64,000 bases of DNA from Hallella seregens ATCC 51272 (GTDB lineage Bacteria; Bacteroidota; Bacteroidia; Bacteroidales; Bacteroidaceae), in assembly GCF_000518545.1 (NCBI RefSeq), contig NZ_JADU01000015.1:41368-105367 (forward strand), written 5' to 3'. Below are positions 42,188-51,262 of this stretch, piece by piece; position 1 is the stretch's first letter, and the number at the start of each line of letters is the position of its first letter. The notes under the pieces are model-generated. The model worked only from the letters and a program-made list of their open reading frames with translations. It was not told the origin of the DNA and made no database searches. Both the position numbers and the translations under genes were made by a program.

Positions 42188-43612
42188 CTACAACAACGGA
42201 CTGAGAAGACGGAGCAGACTCTCCCAAAGGCGGCGGAAGAAGGTGCGGCCCACCACGCGCCGCACCTCGTCGATGAGCACGCTCGACTGCTGGTCGGCCA
42301 GAAAGATGTGCTTGAAACGCAGGGCCATGCCCTCGTCGTAGAAGAAAATGTTGGATTCAAAGTCATGCTCGAAGCTGCGGAAGTCCACGTTGGTGCTGCC
42401 GCAGGTGGAGATACAGTCGTCGCTGACGAGCAGTTTGGAATGGTTGAAGCCCCCCTGATACAGGTAAACCTTGACTCCAGCCTCGAGCGTCTCCATGACA
42501 TAGGAGATGCTGGCCCACTCCACAATCCTCGAATCGCCCCGCATGGGAATCATGAGGCGCACGTCCACGCCCGTCAGCGCCGCCGTGCGCATGGCAAAGA
42601 GGATGGGTTCGGTGGGCATGAAATAGGGGCTCTGCATGTAGACGTAACGCTTGGCCTCGAGCAGCACGCGCACATAACCCTGCATGATGTCGGGCCAAGG
42701 CGAGATGGGGCTGCTCGTCACCACCTGGGCCAGACAGTTGTTTTCGATGAACCGTGCGGGCTCGGGGTAGTAACGGCGGTTGGTCACGAGCGTGCGGTCC
42801 ACGAAATACCAGTCGACGAGGAACGCCCGCTGGATGCCGTACACCGCGCCGCCGCGCACGAGCAGATGGGTGTCGCGCCACGGTTGCCGGCCGGTGCCCT
42901 TGACGTAGCGCGTGGCAAAGTTCATGCCGCCGATGAATCCCACCTGGCCGTCGATGATGATGAGCTTGCGGTGGTTGCGGTAGTTCACCTTGGAAGTAAA
43001 GGCCGGAAACTTCACCGGCATGAAGGCATGCACGTCGATGCCCGCCTCGCGCATGCGCTCGAAGAAGCGGTTTCGCACGTGCCAGCAGCCCACATCGTCG
43101 TAGATGAGCCGCACCTCCACGCCCGCGCGCGCCTTGTCCATGAGGGCGTCGGCCAGGAGCCGGCCCAGCTCGTCGTCGTTGAAGATGAAGATGTCGATGT
43201 GGATGTGGTGCCGCGCCTGGCCTATCTCGCGCAGCAACGCCGGGAAGAAGCCATAGCCGTCGGTGAAGATTTCCACCTCGTTGTCCTTGAAGGGCAGGGC
43301 CATGTTCTGGTTCTTGAAGAGCTGCATGAGGGGTTGGTGCGACTTAGGCAGACGCAGGTCGCGCTGCTCGGCAAAGCTCGTCATGGCGCGTTTGGTGAGC
43401 TGGTCGAGCGAGCTCTGGCTGATGAACTTCTCCTTGCGCGTGTTCTGGCCGAAAAAGAAATACAGCAAAATGCCCAGCAGGGGCAGGAACCAGAGCACCA
43501 ATATCCAGGCCATCGTCTTGGAAGGCTGCCGATTGTCCATCAGCACCTTCAGCATGACGATGACCACCACCAGCCCGTAGGCCATTACCCAAAGCCAATG
43601 CAAGTATATCAT
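42188..43612 (-). CDS. cls: cardiolipin synthase
   Basis: Membrane phospholipase-D-superfamily enzyme of 474 residues. Two N-terminal membrane segments (about 2-19 and 34-53) precede two HKD motifs: YRNHRKLIIIDG and GGFNHSKLLVSD, each followed by the expected Gly-rich or asparagine segment (GFIGGMNFA and CGSTNVDFRS). It condenses two phosphatidylglycerols, or uses CDP-diacylglycerol depending on subtype. It lies 28 bp after the uncharacterised gene 43641-45362 and may be cotranscribed with it. Confidence 0.92.
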   Translation of the reverse strand: MIYLHWLWVMAYGLVVVIVMLKVLMDNRQPSKTMAWILVLWFLPLLGILLYFFFGQNTRKEKFISQSSLDQLTKRAMTSFAEQRDLRLPKSHQPLMQLFKNQNMALPFKDNEVEIFTDGYGFFPALLREIGQARHHIHIDIFIFNDDELGRLLADALMDKARAGVEVRLIYDDVGCWHVRNRFFERMREAGIDVHAFMPVKFPAFTSKVNYRNHRKLIIIDGQVGFIGGMNFATRYVKGTGRQPWRDTHLLVRGGAVYGIQRAFLVDWYFVDRTLVTNRRYYPEPARFIENNCLAQVVTSSPISPWPDIMQGYVRVLLEAKRYVYMQSPYFMPTEPILFAMRTAALTGVDVRLMIPMRGDSRIVEWASISYVMETLEAGVKVYLYQGGFNHSKLLVSDDCISTCGSTNVDFRSFEHDFESNIFFYDEGMALRFKHIFLADQQSSVLIDEVRRVVGRTFFRRLWESLLRLLSPLL

Positions 43613-43640
43613 GACGTGTCGCTGTGTGTGCCCTGCCCCC

Positions 43641-45362
43641 CTACTTGGCCCTCATCTTCTGTATCCAGGCCAGCTCTTTCAGGGCGAAAGTGCTGTTGGC
43701 CGGGTCGCCAATCAGCTGTTTGAGCAGTTTCTCGGCCTCGTCGTAGCTGCCCTGCCGCACGAGCAGGTAGGCCTTGCGCCGTTGCAGGAATGCGCGGAAC
43801 GAGGCCACGGCAGGAGCTTCGGGGCGGGCGGCGGGCTCGTCGTCGGCCTCGGGCCGGGCGGGCTGCAGGTCGTCGAGAAAGCTGTTGATGTAGTCCATGG
43901 CCCGGAAGTCGCCGCTGTTGACCAGGCAGTTGATGTACTCTTCGGTATAGGCAATGTTGTGGATGGGGAGGGTGATCTGGAGATAATAGCAGGCCCGGGC
44001 ATACTGGTGCAGGTGGGCATGGCACGCACCCACCAGGTAGCACACCTCGTAGAAAGCGGCAAGCCGTTGGGGCGAGAGCTTGTGCACGTGGGCCTGAATG
44101 GCCCAGTAGACATTCTCCAGCAGCAGGGATGCCTCATAGAACCGCTGCTGTCCGTAGAGCGTACGCCCACGGAAGAGCAGGTAGCCATGGCGGGGAGTCT
44201 GCATGCCGCAGAGCAGTTGCTCCTCGCGCGACATGTCGCCGGTGTTACCTGAACGCTGTTTGGCCATGGCCTCTTTCCAAAGATAGCGGAACTCCAGCAT
44301 GCGGTCGGCGGCCGGGGTGAGGTCGAATCCCAGGAGCACACTGGCCGTCTGGCGGCTGGTTTCGGAGCTGTCGGGACTCACAGCCTCGCCCGCCGACAGC
44401 GGCACGAGGGCAAGCGTGATGCGGTAATAAAGGGTGTCGGGGATCTGGGTCTCCTGGCAGAAGTCCAGTGAGAGATGGCGCAGCCGCACGGGATTGCGCG
44501 GGTCGTAGAAGTCGAGACGGGCCATGGCCGCCGCGGCCACGAAAGCACCGTCGGCAATGAGCGGCGTGGAGATGTCGAAATCGAGGATGGCATCCACGTC
44601 GTCGAGCGTCGATACCTGCGTGCCTACGGTGAGCGTGAGGCGGGCAGGAACCACGTCTGCCAGGGCCATGGCCGAGGCCAGTAGCTGCCGCAGACGGATG
44701 GGAGCCGCCTGCGAGGCGTGCCAGTCGGGGCCCTCGTCCTGGTGTATCATCTCCTGCTCGCGGATGAGGAACTGCGCCCGGTACCACGTGGCTTCGTCTT
44801 TCTCCTCGTCGCGCGAGCTGCTGCGCTCGTTCTCGGCGCACAAAGCCTTGTACTTGTCGGCAAAGCTGTACTGCCAGCGGAAGCACTCTTTCATGGCTCG
44901 CTCGAGCACGTCGGCCGCCGTGGCGGCGTCGATCAGCAGGATGCTCACGATGTGAACATCGACCATACCCGTCTCCTTGTTGAGCGAATAGACCAGCCGG
45001 CAGGTCTCGGTGTTGAGGTTGCACAGGTTGCAGACGTTGCGGACGTGCTCCAGATAGTCGGCCTCGGCCTCGAAAAAGAAGAGATAGGCCAGCCGCACAT
45101 AGGGCGAAGCAGACTCCAGCCGGATGCGGAAATGCCCGCTCTGGTAGTCGTAGCGCACGATGAGGTCACTGCCCTCCTTGTCCCACCGGCCCTTGCAATT
45201 GAGCCTTTTCAGGGCCGTTCTGATGCAGACACGGTTGTCGTCCATCGAGCGGTCGCCGAGGCTTCGCCCCGTCTTGTGGCGGCGGTGCCACAGGAGGAGG
45301 TACACGAAAGCCCCGATGGAGGCCATGGCCCAAAGAAGGAGAATAATCGCGACGTATGCCAT
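43641..45362 (-). CDS. large membrane-anchored protein with YbjN-like and TPR-like parts, unknown
   Basis: A 573-residue protein with one N-terminal membrane segment (residues 2-24) and a cytoplasmic body. Residues about 40-160 (CIRTALKRLNCKGRWDKEGSDLIVRYDYQSGHF...) look like a YbjN-type sensory domain. The second half (360-573) is helical and TPR-like, with LFRGRTLYGQQRFYEASLLLENVYWAI and similar segments at the end (QGSYDEAEKLLKQLIGD). It has a -7 box upstream and precedes cls. I do not recognise the full-length family. Confidence 0.65.
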   Translation of the reverse strand: MAYVAIILLLWAMASIGAFVYLLLWHRRHKTGRSLGDRSMDDNRVCIRTALKRLNCKGRWDKEGSDLIVRYDYQSGHFRIRLESASPYVRLAYLFFFEAEADYLEHVRNVCNLCNLNTETCRLVYSLNKETGMVDVHIVSILLIDAATAADVLERAMKECFRWQYSFADKYKALCAENERSSSRDEEKDEATWYRAQFLIREQEMIHQDEGPDWHASQAAPIRLRQLLASAMALADVVPARLTLTVGTQVSTLDDVDAILDFDISTPLIADGAFVAAAAMARLDFYDPRNPVRLRHLSLDFCQETQIPDTLYYRITLALVPLSAGEAVSPDSSETSRQTASVLLGFDLTPAADRMLEFRYLWKEAMAKQRSGNTGDMSREEQLLCGMQTPRHGYLLFRGRTLYGQQRFYEASLLLENVYWAIQAHVHKLSPQRLAAFYEVCYLVGACHAHLHQYARACYYLQITLPIHNIAYTEEYINCLVNSGDFRAMDYINSFLDDLQPARPEADDEPAARPEAPAVASFRAFLQRRKAYLLVRQGSYDEAEKLLKQLIGDPANSTFALKELAWIQKMRAK

Positions 45363-45395
45363 ATTGCTTGACTGACAACCAGCCGTTTAGATGCG

Positions 45396-45403
45396 CAAAT
45401 ATA
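45396..45403 (-). promoter_or_regulatory. -7 box of the 43641-45362 gene
   Basis: Minus-strand TATATTTG, 34 bp upstream of the ATG. Confidence 0.5.
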
Positions 45404-45448
45404 GCAATAATAGGCGGAACGTGCGTGAAAAATTAGGATTATTTAATG

Positions 45449-45473
45449 CCGTCGCGCCGCAATGGCGCGACGG
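45449..45473. terminator. 10-bp hairpin at the dnaG 3' end
   Basis: CCGTCGCGCC-GCAAT-GGCGCGACGG (arms 45449-45458 and 45464-45473) lies 19 bp beyond the dnaG stop on the minus strand. The following minus-strand sequence CATTAAATAATCC is A/T-rich but has no T-run, so termination strength is uncertain. Confidence 0.6.
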
Positions 45474-45491
45474 CGCAGGGACGGGCAGGGA

Positions 45492-47471
45492 CTACACGAT
45501 GATGTTGTTGCCCAGCTGCCGGGCCAGTTTGTTGCGGATGCCCTGCATGTCGCGGTATTCTTCCATGAGGTGGCGCAGCCGCTCCATGTCGCCGGCAACG
45601 CGTGCCATCTGCGCCTGCAGGTCCTTGAGGTGCTGCTCCACATAGTCCATGCGGAAGTCGAGCAGCAGGTGGACGGTCTGGTTGCGCAGGTCGCTCGTCT
45701 CGTTTTCCTCGCGTTGGCGCAGGTCTTCCTCGTTGAGGGGGTTGGAGGTGTCACGGCGGGTCAGGTGGTAGCTGTCGGTCGTAAGGGGTGCGCTCACCTG
45801 GCTCACGGCGATGTCGTCGTGGTTCAGGAAGTGGGTTTCGGCCTTGAAACCCGGCTGCGTGCTGCGGTCGGCGGCCTCGGCCAGCATACGATTGTACACG
45901 GGATTGTGGAACTGCAGATGGTCGGCCCCCAGGCTGTAGTGCACATATTGCGCCACGGTGAGGTTGTAGACGCGGCCTTCCTCATCCTCCACATTCTCGA
46001 AAATGATGCGCTCGCCATGGCGCACAATGAGCTGCATGAGCATGTGTTCCACCTTGGAAGCCTGCTGCATGGGCGTGGAGGGCTGGGCAGCGGAATCCGA
46101 AGGAACCGCCGACGGCTGGGCCGCGGGTGCGGCGGACTGCACGGACGACGAGCTGCCGGCACGGCGGCTGCGGATGAAATTGTTCATCTGATTGATGAGC
46201 GTGGTCTCGCTGATGCCGATGCGCTGGGCGCAGTCGTGGATATAAGTGTCGCGCAATATCTGGTTCTGGATGACCGAGATGGACTCCACGATGGAGCTGA
46301 TGCCGTCGGCCCGCTTCTTGGGATCGGTCACGCCCCGGAGCAACAACGAGGTCTTGAACTGGATGAAGTCGGCCTGATGGTCTTCGATGAACTGGCGGAA
46401 GTCAGCCGCCGTGTGGTTGCGGGCAAACTCGTCGGGGTCTTGTCCGTCGGGCAGCAGCAGCACCTTGAGGTTCATGCCCTCGGCCAGCAGCATGTCGGTG
46501 CCGCGCAGGGCGGCATGGATGCCGGCGGCGTCGCCGTCGTAGATGAGGGTGATGTTGGACGTAAAGCGGTGGAGCATGTGAATCTGGTGCTGGCTCAGGG
46601 CCGTGCCCGAGTTGGCCACCGTGTTCTGCAAACCGCACTGGTACATGGCAATCACGTCGGCCTGGCCCTCCACCATATAGACGCGGTCTTCCTTGGCAAT
46701 GGCCTTTTTGGCCTGCCAGATGCCGTAGAGCTCATGGTCTTTGTGGTAAATGTCGCTGTCGGGCGAGTTCACATACTTCTGGTTCACGCCCTTGGTGCGG
46801 CTGTCGAGTACGCGGGCCGTGAAGCCCACCACCTTACCACTCACGCCAATCCACGGGAAAATCACCCGGCCGGAATAGCGGTCCAAGAGTTCGCCGCGGT
46901 CAGTTTTGTAGCACAAGCCGGTCTTCACGACAAACTCTTCCTGGTAGCCTTTCTGCCGGGCGGCACGTCCCAGGGCCAGCCGGTCGGGCAGATCGTAACC
47001 CAGACGGAACGCCCGAATCACGTCGTCGCGGAAGCCGCGGCTGCGGAAATACTGCATGCCGATGGCCACACCGTCGGCATGATTGTGGAGCAAACCCTCA
47101 AAATAGCTGCTGGCCCACTCGTTCACGATGAACATGGACTCGCGCTGGCTCTGCTCCTCTTTCTCGCGGTCGGTCAGCTCGCGCTCGCGTATCTCGATGT
47201 GATACTTGTTGGCCAGCCAGCGCAGGGCCTCGGGATAGGTCATCTGCTCGTGCTCCATAATGAAGTTTATGGCGTTTCCTCCCTTGCCACAGCCAAAGCA
47301 ATGGCAAGTGCCACGCGCCGGCGACACGATGAACGAAGGCGTTTTCTCGTTGTGGAACGGGCAGAGACCCTTGTAGTTGGCCCCGGCCCGTTTCAGCGTG
47401 ACAAACTCGGACACCACGTCCACAATATTGGCAGCATCCTTGATTTTCTCTACGGTCTGGCGGTCTATCAT
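45492..47471 (-). CDS. dnaG: DNA primase
   Basis: Makes RNA primers at the replication fork. The N-terminal CHC2-type zinc finger is clear (CPFHNEKTPSF and CFGCGKGG). The TOPRIM core shows VEGQADVIAMYQ and IYDGDAAG. The C-terminal third carries a variable linker and a helicase-interaction-like helical region. Length 659 is typical of Bacteroidota. It is 38 bp after the rhamnogalacturonan acetylesterase gene on the same strand, with no terminator seen between them. Confidence 0.95.
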   Translation of the reverse strand: MIDRQTVEKIKDAANIVDVVSEFVTLKRAGANYKGLCPFHNEKTPSFIVSPARGTCHCFGCGKGGNAINFIMEHEQMTYPEALRWLANKYHIEIRERELTDREKEEQSQRESMFIVNEWASSYFEGLLHNHADGVAIGMQYFRSRGFRDDVIRAFRLGYDLPDRLALGRAARQKGYQEEFVVKTGLCYKTDRGELLDRYSGRVIFPWIGVSGKVVGFTARVLDSRTKGVNQKYVNSPDSDIYHKDHELYGIWQAKKAIAKEDRVYMVEGQADVIAMYQCGLQNTVANSGTALSQHQIHMLHRFTSNITLIYDGDAAGIHAALRGTDMLLAEGMNLKVLLLPDGQDPDEFARNHTAADFRQFIEDHQADFIQFKTSLLLRGVTDPKKRADGISSIVESISVIQNQILRDTYIHDCAQRIGISETTLINQMNNFIRSRRAGSSSSVQSAAPAAQPSAVPSDSAAQPSTPMQQASKVEHMLMQLIVRHGERIIFENVEDEEGRVYNLTVAQYVHYSLGADHLQFHNPVYNRMLAEAADRSTQPGFKAETHFLNHDDIAVSQVSAPLTTDSYHLTRRDTSNPLNEEDLRQREENETSDLRNQTVHLLLDFRMDYVEQHLKDLQAQMARVAGDMERLRHLMEEYRDMQGIRNKLARQLGNNIIV

Positions 47472-47509
47472 AGGTCTTTGTGTGATCCTTGGTGCTTAAA
47501 ACTATCGAT

Positions 47510-49144
47510 TTACTTGACAAGTTGCCTAAACTTGCCCGACGGCAAGGCGGCCAACGCCTTGGCAATGATGCGGGCATTGGTGAGCGCGCCCTTGAGCGAG
47601 GTGTGGGTGTGGTCTTGCTTGAAGTACTCGGCGGCTTGCTCCTTGTTCTTGTAATGCTTGTCCAGATAGTCGGCAATGAGGTTGTGTGCATCCACGAAAT
47701 CCACGCCCGTAGCCTCTACCACCTCACGGTACCACTGGCCATAGCTGTCATTGCGACGCTCCACCTTACCATTGGGCCACTCGTTGCGCGTGGTGAGCGA
47801 CACGAGAACGGGCGTGGCTCCTTTCTCGCGGGCATCGTCGATCATCTTCCGAAGATACCAGCCAAAGCTGTAGACCAGTTCGTAGCGGCCGTCTTTCTCC
47901 ATTTTATAGACGTGGCAGGTATCGCCCGTGCCAGGAATGACACCGCGCTCCTTGGCATCGGTGATGGGGCAGATGTCGTTGTGGCCGAACTGGATGAGCA
48001 CGATGTCGCCGGGGCGAAGCGCATTGTACACTTTCTCCCAACGGCCTTCACGGATGTAGCTACGCGTGGAGCGGCCCGCCTGGGCAGCGTTGTAGGGGGT
48101 GCACTTGCGGGTATCGAAAACCGTCTCGGCCAAGGCACCCCACCCCCACATGCCGTCGCTGTCCTTGTCTTTGTTCTTCACCGTGGAGTCGCCCGTTATC
48201 CAGACCACAGGCTTTCCCGCCTCGCGCCTGACGGGCCAAACGGGCAGCGACGTGCCCACCATCATGGCCTGCAGGGGCCGAAGGTCGGGATTGCGGCTGG
48301 CCATGAGCCCCTCGGCCGCCGAACGTGCATTCATTTCGGCCCCCCAGTAGCTGGTATGGATGTGGTCGCCATAGAAGTGGTACTTCTCCTTCCACGGGCT
48401 GTAGGAGTCGAGTTTCCTGCCGCTTATCTCGTTGAGATCCACGAAAGGCACCCCCTCTTCGGCGGCCACCAGGGCAGCCCAACCCGTCTGCGGCTTGCGG
48501 ATGATGCGGTGCTGCTCGTCGTAGGCATCGCGGGGGGTGAGGCTCATCAGGACGGGATGGGCTCCGGCAGCACGGCAATTGGCAATATAGCGGCGCAGAT
48601 AACCGCCGTAAGTATAGACCGTTTCGGTTTCGCCCGTCTCCTTAATGGTCACGCGGATGCTGTCTTCTGCCGTGCCGGGGAGCACGGCGCGGGCCCGGCC
48701 GGAATCGTAGGGGCCGTTGTCGTTGTGCCCGATGGAGATGATGACCCAGTCGCCCGGACGCAGGGCCTGACGCACGTCGGGCCACAGTTTGCGGTAGAAC
48801 GTGCGGGTGGACATGCCGCCTAAGGCCTGGTTTTCTACGCTGATCTTGCTGCCATTGAAGTATTGGCTGGCATAGTATCCCCAGCCCCACTGGCCGTTGC
48901 TGCCGTCGCCACGAGTGCCATTGCGCATGGTGGAGTTGCCCACTAGAAAGAGTACGGGGTTGCTGCCCTGCCGCGTGCTGCCGGGAGCAGGACGCGACAT
49001 CAAGGCTTTGGCTATGGAGTCGGGCGTGTTGTCCACCACCTTGTTGACGTCCTCTACAGGCGTGGGCAGATTGTCAAAGTTCTGGGCCACGGCCATCGAC
49101 AGGGCTGCAGCCATCATTATCATAGTAGATAGTATTCTCTTCAT
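47510..49144 (-). CDS. double-domain rhamnogalacturonan acetylesterase (CE12, SGNH type)
   Basis: An exported 544-residue esterase predicted to remove acetyl groups from rhamnogalacturonan side chains. Signal peptide about 1-20. Two consecutive SGNH domains are seen. Domain 1 has block I VGNSTMRNG, then IGHNDNGPY and GDHIHTSYWG. Domain 2 (from about residue 310) has TGDSTVKNK, FGHNDICPI and QDHTHTSLKG. Domain 1 has Asn where domain 2 has the usual Asp before the nucleophilic Ser. The duplicated layout is known from Bacteroidota CE12 proteins. It is the third pectin gene in the window, 15 kb from the others. Confidence 0.88.
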   Translation of the reverse strand: MKRILSTMIMMAAALSMAVAQNFDNLPTPVEDVNKVVDNTPDSIAKALMSRPAPGSTRQGSNPVLFLVGNSTMRNGTRGDGSNGQWGWGYYASQYFNGSKISVENQALGGMSTRTFYRKLWPDVRQALRPGDWVIISIGHNDNGPYDSGRARAVLPGTAEDSIRVTIKETGETETVYTYGGYLRRYIANCRAAGAHPVLMSLTPRDAYDEQHRIIRKPQTGWAALVAAEEGVPFVDLNEISGRKLDSYSPWKEKYHFYGDHIHTSYWGAEMNARSAAEGLMASRNPDLRPLQAMMVGTSLPVWPVRREAGKPVVWITGDSTVKNKDKDSDGMWGWGALAETVFDTRKCTPYNAAQAGRSTRSYIREGRWEKVYNALRPGDIVLIQFGHNDICPITDAKERGVIPGTGDTCHVYKMEKDGRYELVYSFGWYLRKMIDDAREKGATPVLVSLTTRNEWPNGKVERRNDSYGQWYREVVEATGVDFVDAHNLIADYLDKHYKNKEQAAEYFKQDHTHTSLKGALTNARIIAKALAALPSGKFRQLVK

Positions 49145-49172
49145 ACGGAGTTATAGTTGGTCGTTGACAGTG

Positions 49173-49180
49173 CAAAGGTA
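49173..49180 (-). promoter_or_regulatory. -7 box of the acetylesterase gene
   Basis: Minus-strand TACCTTTG, 29 bp upstream of the ATG at 49144. No TTTG at the right -33 distance, so regulation by an activator is possible. Confidence 0.5.
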
Positions 49181-49232
49181 GTCATTTTTGGCAAACGAAA
49201 CGTGCACATTTCGGTGGATTTTGTGCCATTTG

Positions 49233-49264
49233 TTTGGCAGGGAAGTAAAATCTTCGTATTTTTG
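49233..49264 (+). promoter_or_regulatory. promoter of the etfB-etfA-acd operon
   Basis: TTTG (49233-49236), 20-bp spacer, TATTTTTG (49257-49264), 40 bp upstream of the etfB ATG. Good match to the Bacteroidota consensus. Confidence 0.75.
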
Positions 49265-49303
49265 CCTCCGACTTAGACGACTTCACATTATATAATATAG
49301 GAT

Positions 49304-50173
49304 ATGAAATTAAGAATTGTTGTACTTGCCAAGCAAGTGCCCGACACAAGAAACGTGGGCAAGGATGCCATGACCGCGGAAGGAACCGTGAATCGTGCCG
49401 CCCTGCCCGCCATCTTCAATCCGGAAGACTTGAATGCCTTGGAACAGGCTCTCCGCCTGAAAGACCAGAACCCCGGCTCCACCGTGGGCGTTCTCACGAT
49501 GGGCCCTCCACGCGCAGGCGAAATCATCCGCCAGGGACTCTACCGCGGGGCCGACACGGGCTGGTTGCTCACCGACCGCAAGTTTGCCGGAGCCGACACG
49601 TTGGCCACCTCGTATGCGCTGGCCACCGCCATCAAAAAGATTGGAAACGTGGACATCATCGTGGGGGGCCGCCAAGCCATTGATGGCGACACGGCACAGG
49701 TGGGGCCGCAGGTAGCCCAGAAACTGGGACTGAACCAGGTGACCTACGCCGAGGAGATTGTGAAGATCGAGGACGGGCAGGCCACCATCCGCCGCCACAT
49801 CGACGGCGGCGTAGAGACCGTGGTGGCTCCGTTGCCCGTGCTCGTGACGGTGAACGGCACGGCGGCACCGGCACGGCCCTGCAACGCCAAACTGGTGATG
49901 AAGTACAAATATGCCACCTGCCCCATGGAGCGCAAGGGCGACGAGCCTTGGGCCAACCTATACGAGGAGAGGCCTTACCTGACCCTGAACCAATGGAGCG
50001 TGGCCGACGTGGACGGCGACGAGGTGCAGTGCGGCCTCTCGGGTTCGCCTACGAAAGTGAAGTCGGTACAGAACATCGTGTTCCAAGCCAAGGAGAGCAA
50101 GACGCTTTCTGGCAGCGATGCCGACGTGGAGAGCCTGATGAAAGAGCTCCTGGCAGAAAAGATTATCGGCTAA
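49304..50173 (+). CDS. etfB: electron transfer flavoprotein subunit beta
   Basis: AMP-binding subunit of the ETF heterodimer, which carries electrons from acyl-CoA dehydrogenases. Landmarks: VVLAKQVPDTRNVG at the N-terminus, a central GGRQAIDGDTAQVGPQ adenine-nucleotide motif and ATIRRHIDGG. Length 289 is slightly longer than the E. coli-type protein. It heads a three-gene operon with etfA and an acyl-CoA dehydrogenase. Confidence 0.95.
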   Translation: MKLRIVVLAKQVPDTRNVGKDAMTAEGTVNRAALPAIFNPEDLNALEQALRLKDQNPGSTVGVLTMGPPRAGEIIRQGLYRGADTGWLLTDRKFAGADTLATSYALATAIKKIGNVDIIVGGRQAIDGDTAQVGPQVAQKLGLNQVTYAEEIVKIEDGQATIRRHIDGGVETVVAPLPVLVTVNGTAAPARPCNAKLVMKYKYATCPMERKGDEPWANLYEERPYLTLNQWSVADVDGDEVQCGLSGSPTKVKSVQNIVFQAKESKTLSGSDADVESLMKELLAEKIIG

Positions 50174-50224
50174 CGAAAGAATCGGAAGACCCAAAACGAT
50201 TCTTCACCATTTAACGACAAAGAC

Positions 50225-51247
50225 ATGAACAACGTATTTGTATATTGCGAAATAGAGGGAACCGCCGTGCAGGAGGTGTCCCAGGAACTGCTGACCAAAG
50301 GCCGCAAGCTGGCCAACGAGCTGGGCGTGGAGCTGGAGGCTGTCGTGGCCGGAGCCGGCATCAAAGGCAAGGTAGAAGACCAAATCCTGCCCTACGGCGT
50401 AGACCGCCTGTTTGTCTTCGATGCCGAGGGCCTTTTTCCATACACTTCTGCACCCCACACTGACATTCTCGTGAATCTGTTTAAAGAGGAGAAACCGCAG
50501 ATTTGCCTCATGGGCGCCACGGTGATCGGGCGCGACTTGGGCCCGCGCGTGTCGTCCTCGCTCACGTCGGGTCTTACGGCCGACTGCACCCAACTGGAGA
50601 TTGGCGACTACGACGACAGGAAGAACGGCAAGCACTATGAGAACCTTCTGTTCCAGATTCGTCCGGCATTCGGCGGCAATATCGTGGCCACCATCGTCAA
50701 TCCCGACCACCGTCCACAGATGGCCACCGTGCGCTCGGGTGTCATGCAGAAAGCCCTTTACGAGGGTCAGGCCCGTGCCGAAGTGGTCTACCCCGAAGTA
50801 GCCAAGTATGTGCCCGAGGTGGACTATGTGGTGAAGGTCATCGACCGCCACGTGGAAGCAGCCCAAAACAACCTTAAGGGCTCGCCCATCGTCGTGGCCG
50901 GAGGCTATGGCGTGGGTTCCAAGGAGGGTTTCAACCTGCTGTTTGACTTGGCCAAGGAGCTTCATGGCGAGGTCGGAGCCTCACGTGCCGCCGTCGATGC
51001 CGGATGGGTTGACCACGACAGGCAGGTTGGACAGACGGGAGTTACCGTGCACCCGAAAGTATATATCGCCTGTGGTATCTCCGGCCAAATCCAGCACATC
51101 GCCGGCATGCAGGATGCCGGCATCATCATCTCGGTGAACAGTGATCCCGACGCTCCCATCAATCAGATTGCCGACTACGTAATCAATGGAACGGTGGAAG
51201 AGGTGCTGCCCAAGATGATTAAGTATTACAAGCAGAACAGCAAATAA
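50225..51247 (+). CDS. etfA: electron transfer flavoprotein subunit alpha
   Basis: FAD-binding ETF subunit, 340 residues. The C-terminal FAD domain signature is intact: VVAGGYGVGSKEGF, VGASRAAVDAGWVDHDRQVGQTG split across residues about 230-265, and ISGQIQHIAGMQDA with VNSDPDAPINQIADY. It follows etfB by 51 bp and precedes the dehydrogenase by 15 bp. Confidence 0.95.
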   Translation: MNNVFVYCEIEGTAVQEVSQELLTKGRKLANELGVELEAVVAGAGIKGKVEDQILPYGVDRLFVFDAEGLFPYTSAPHTDILVNLFKEEKPQICLMGATVIGRDLGPRVSSSLTSGLTADCTQLEIGDYDDRKNGKHYENLLFQIRPAFGGNIVATIVNPDHRPQMATVRSGVMQKALYEGQARAEVVYPEVAKYVPEVDYVVKVIDRHVEAAQNNLKGSPIVVAGGYGVGSKEGFNLLFDLAKELHGEVGASRAAVDAGWVDHDRQVGQTGVTVHPKVYIACGISGQIQHIAGMQDAGIIISVNSDPDAPINQIADYVINGTVEEVLPKMIKYYKQNSK

Positions 51248-51262
51248 TCAAGATAAACAGTC

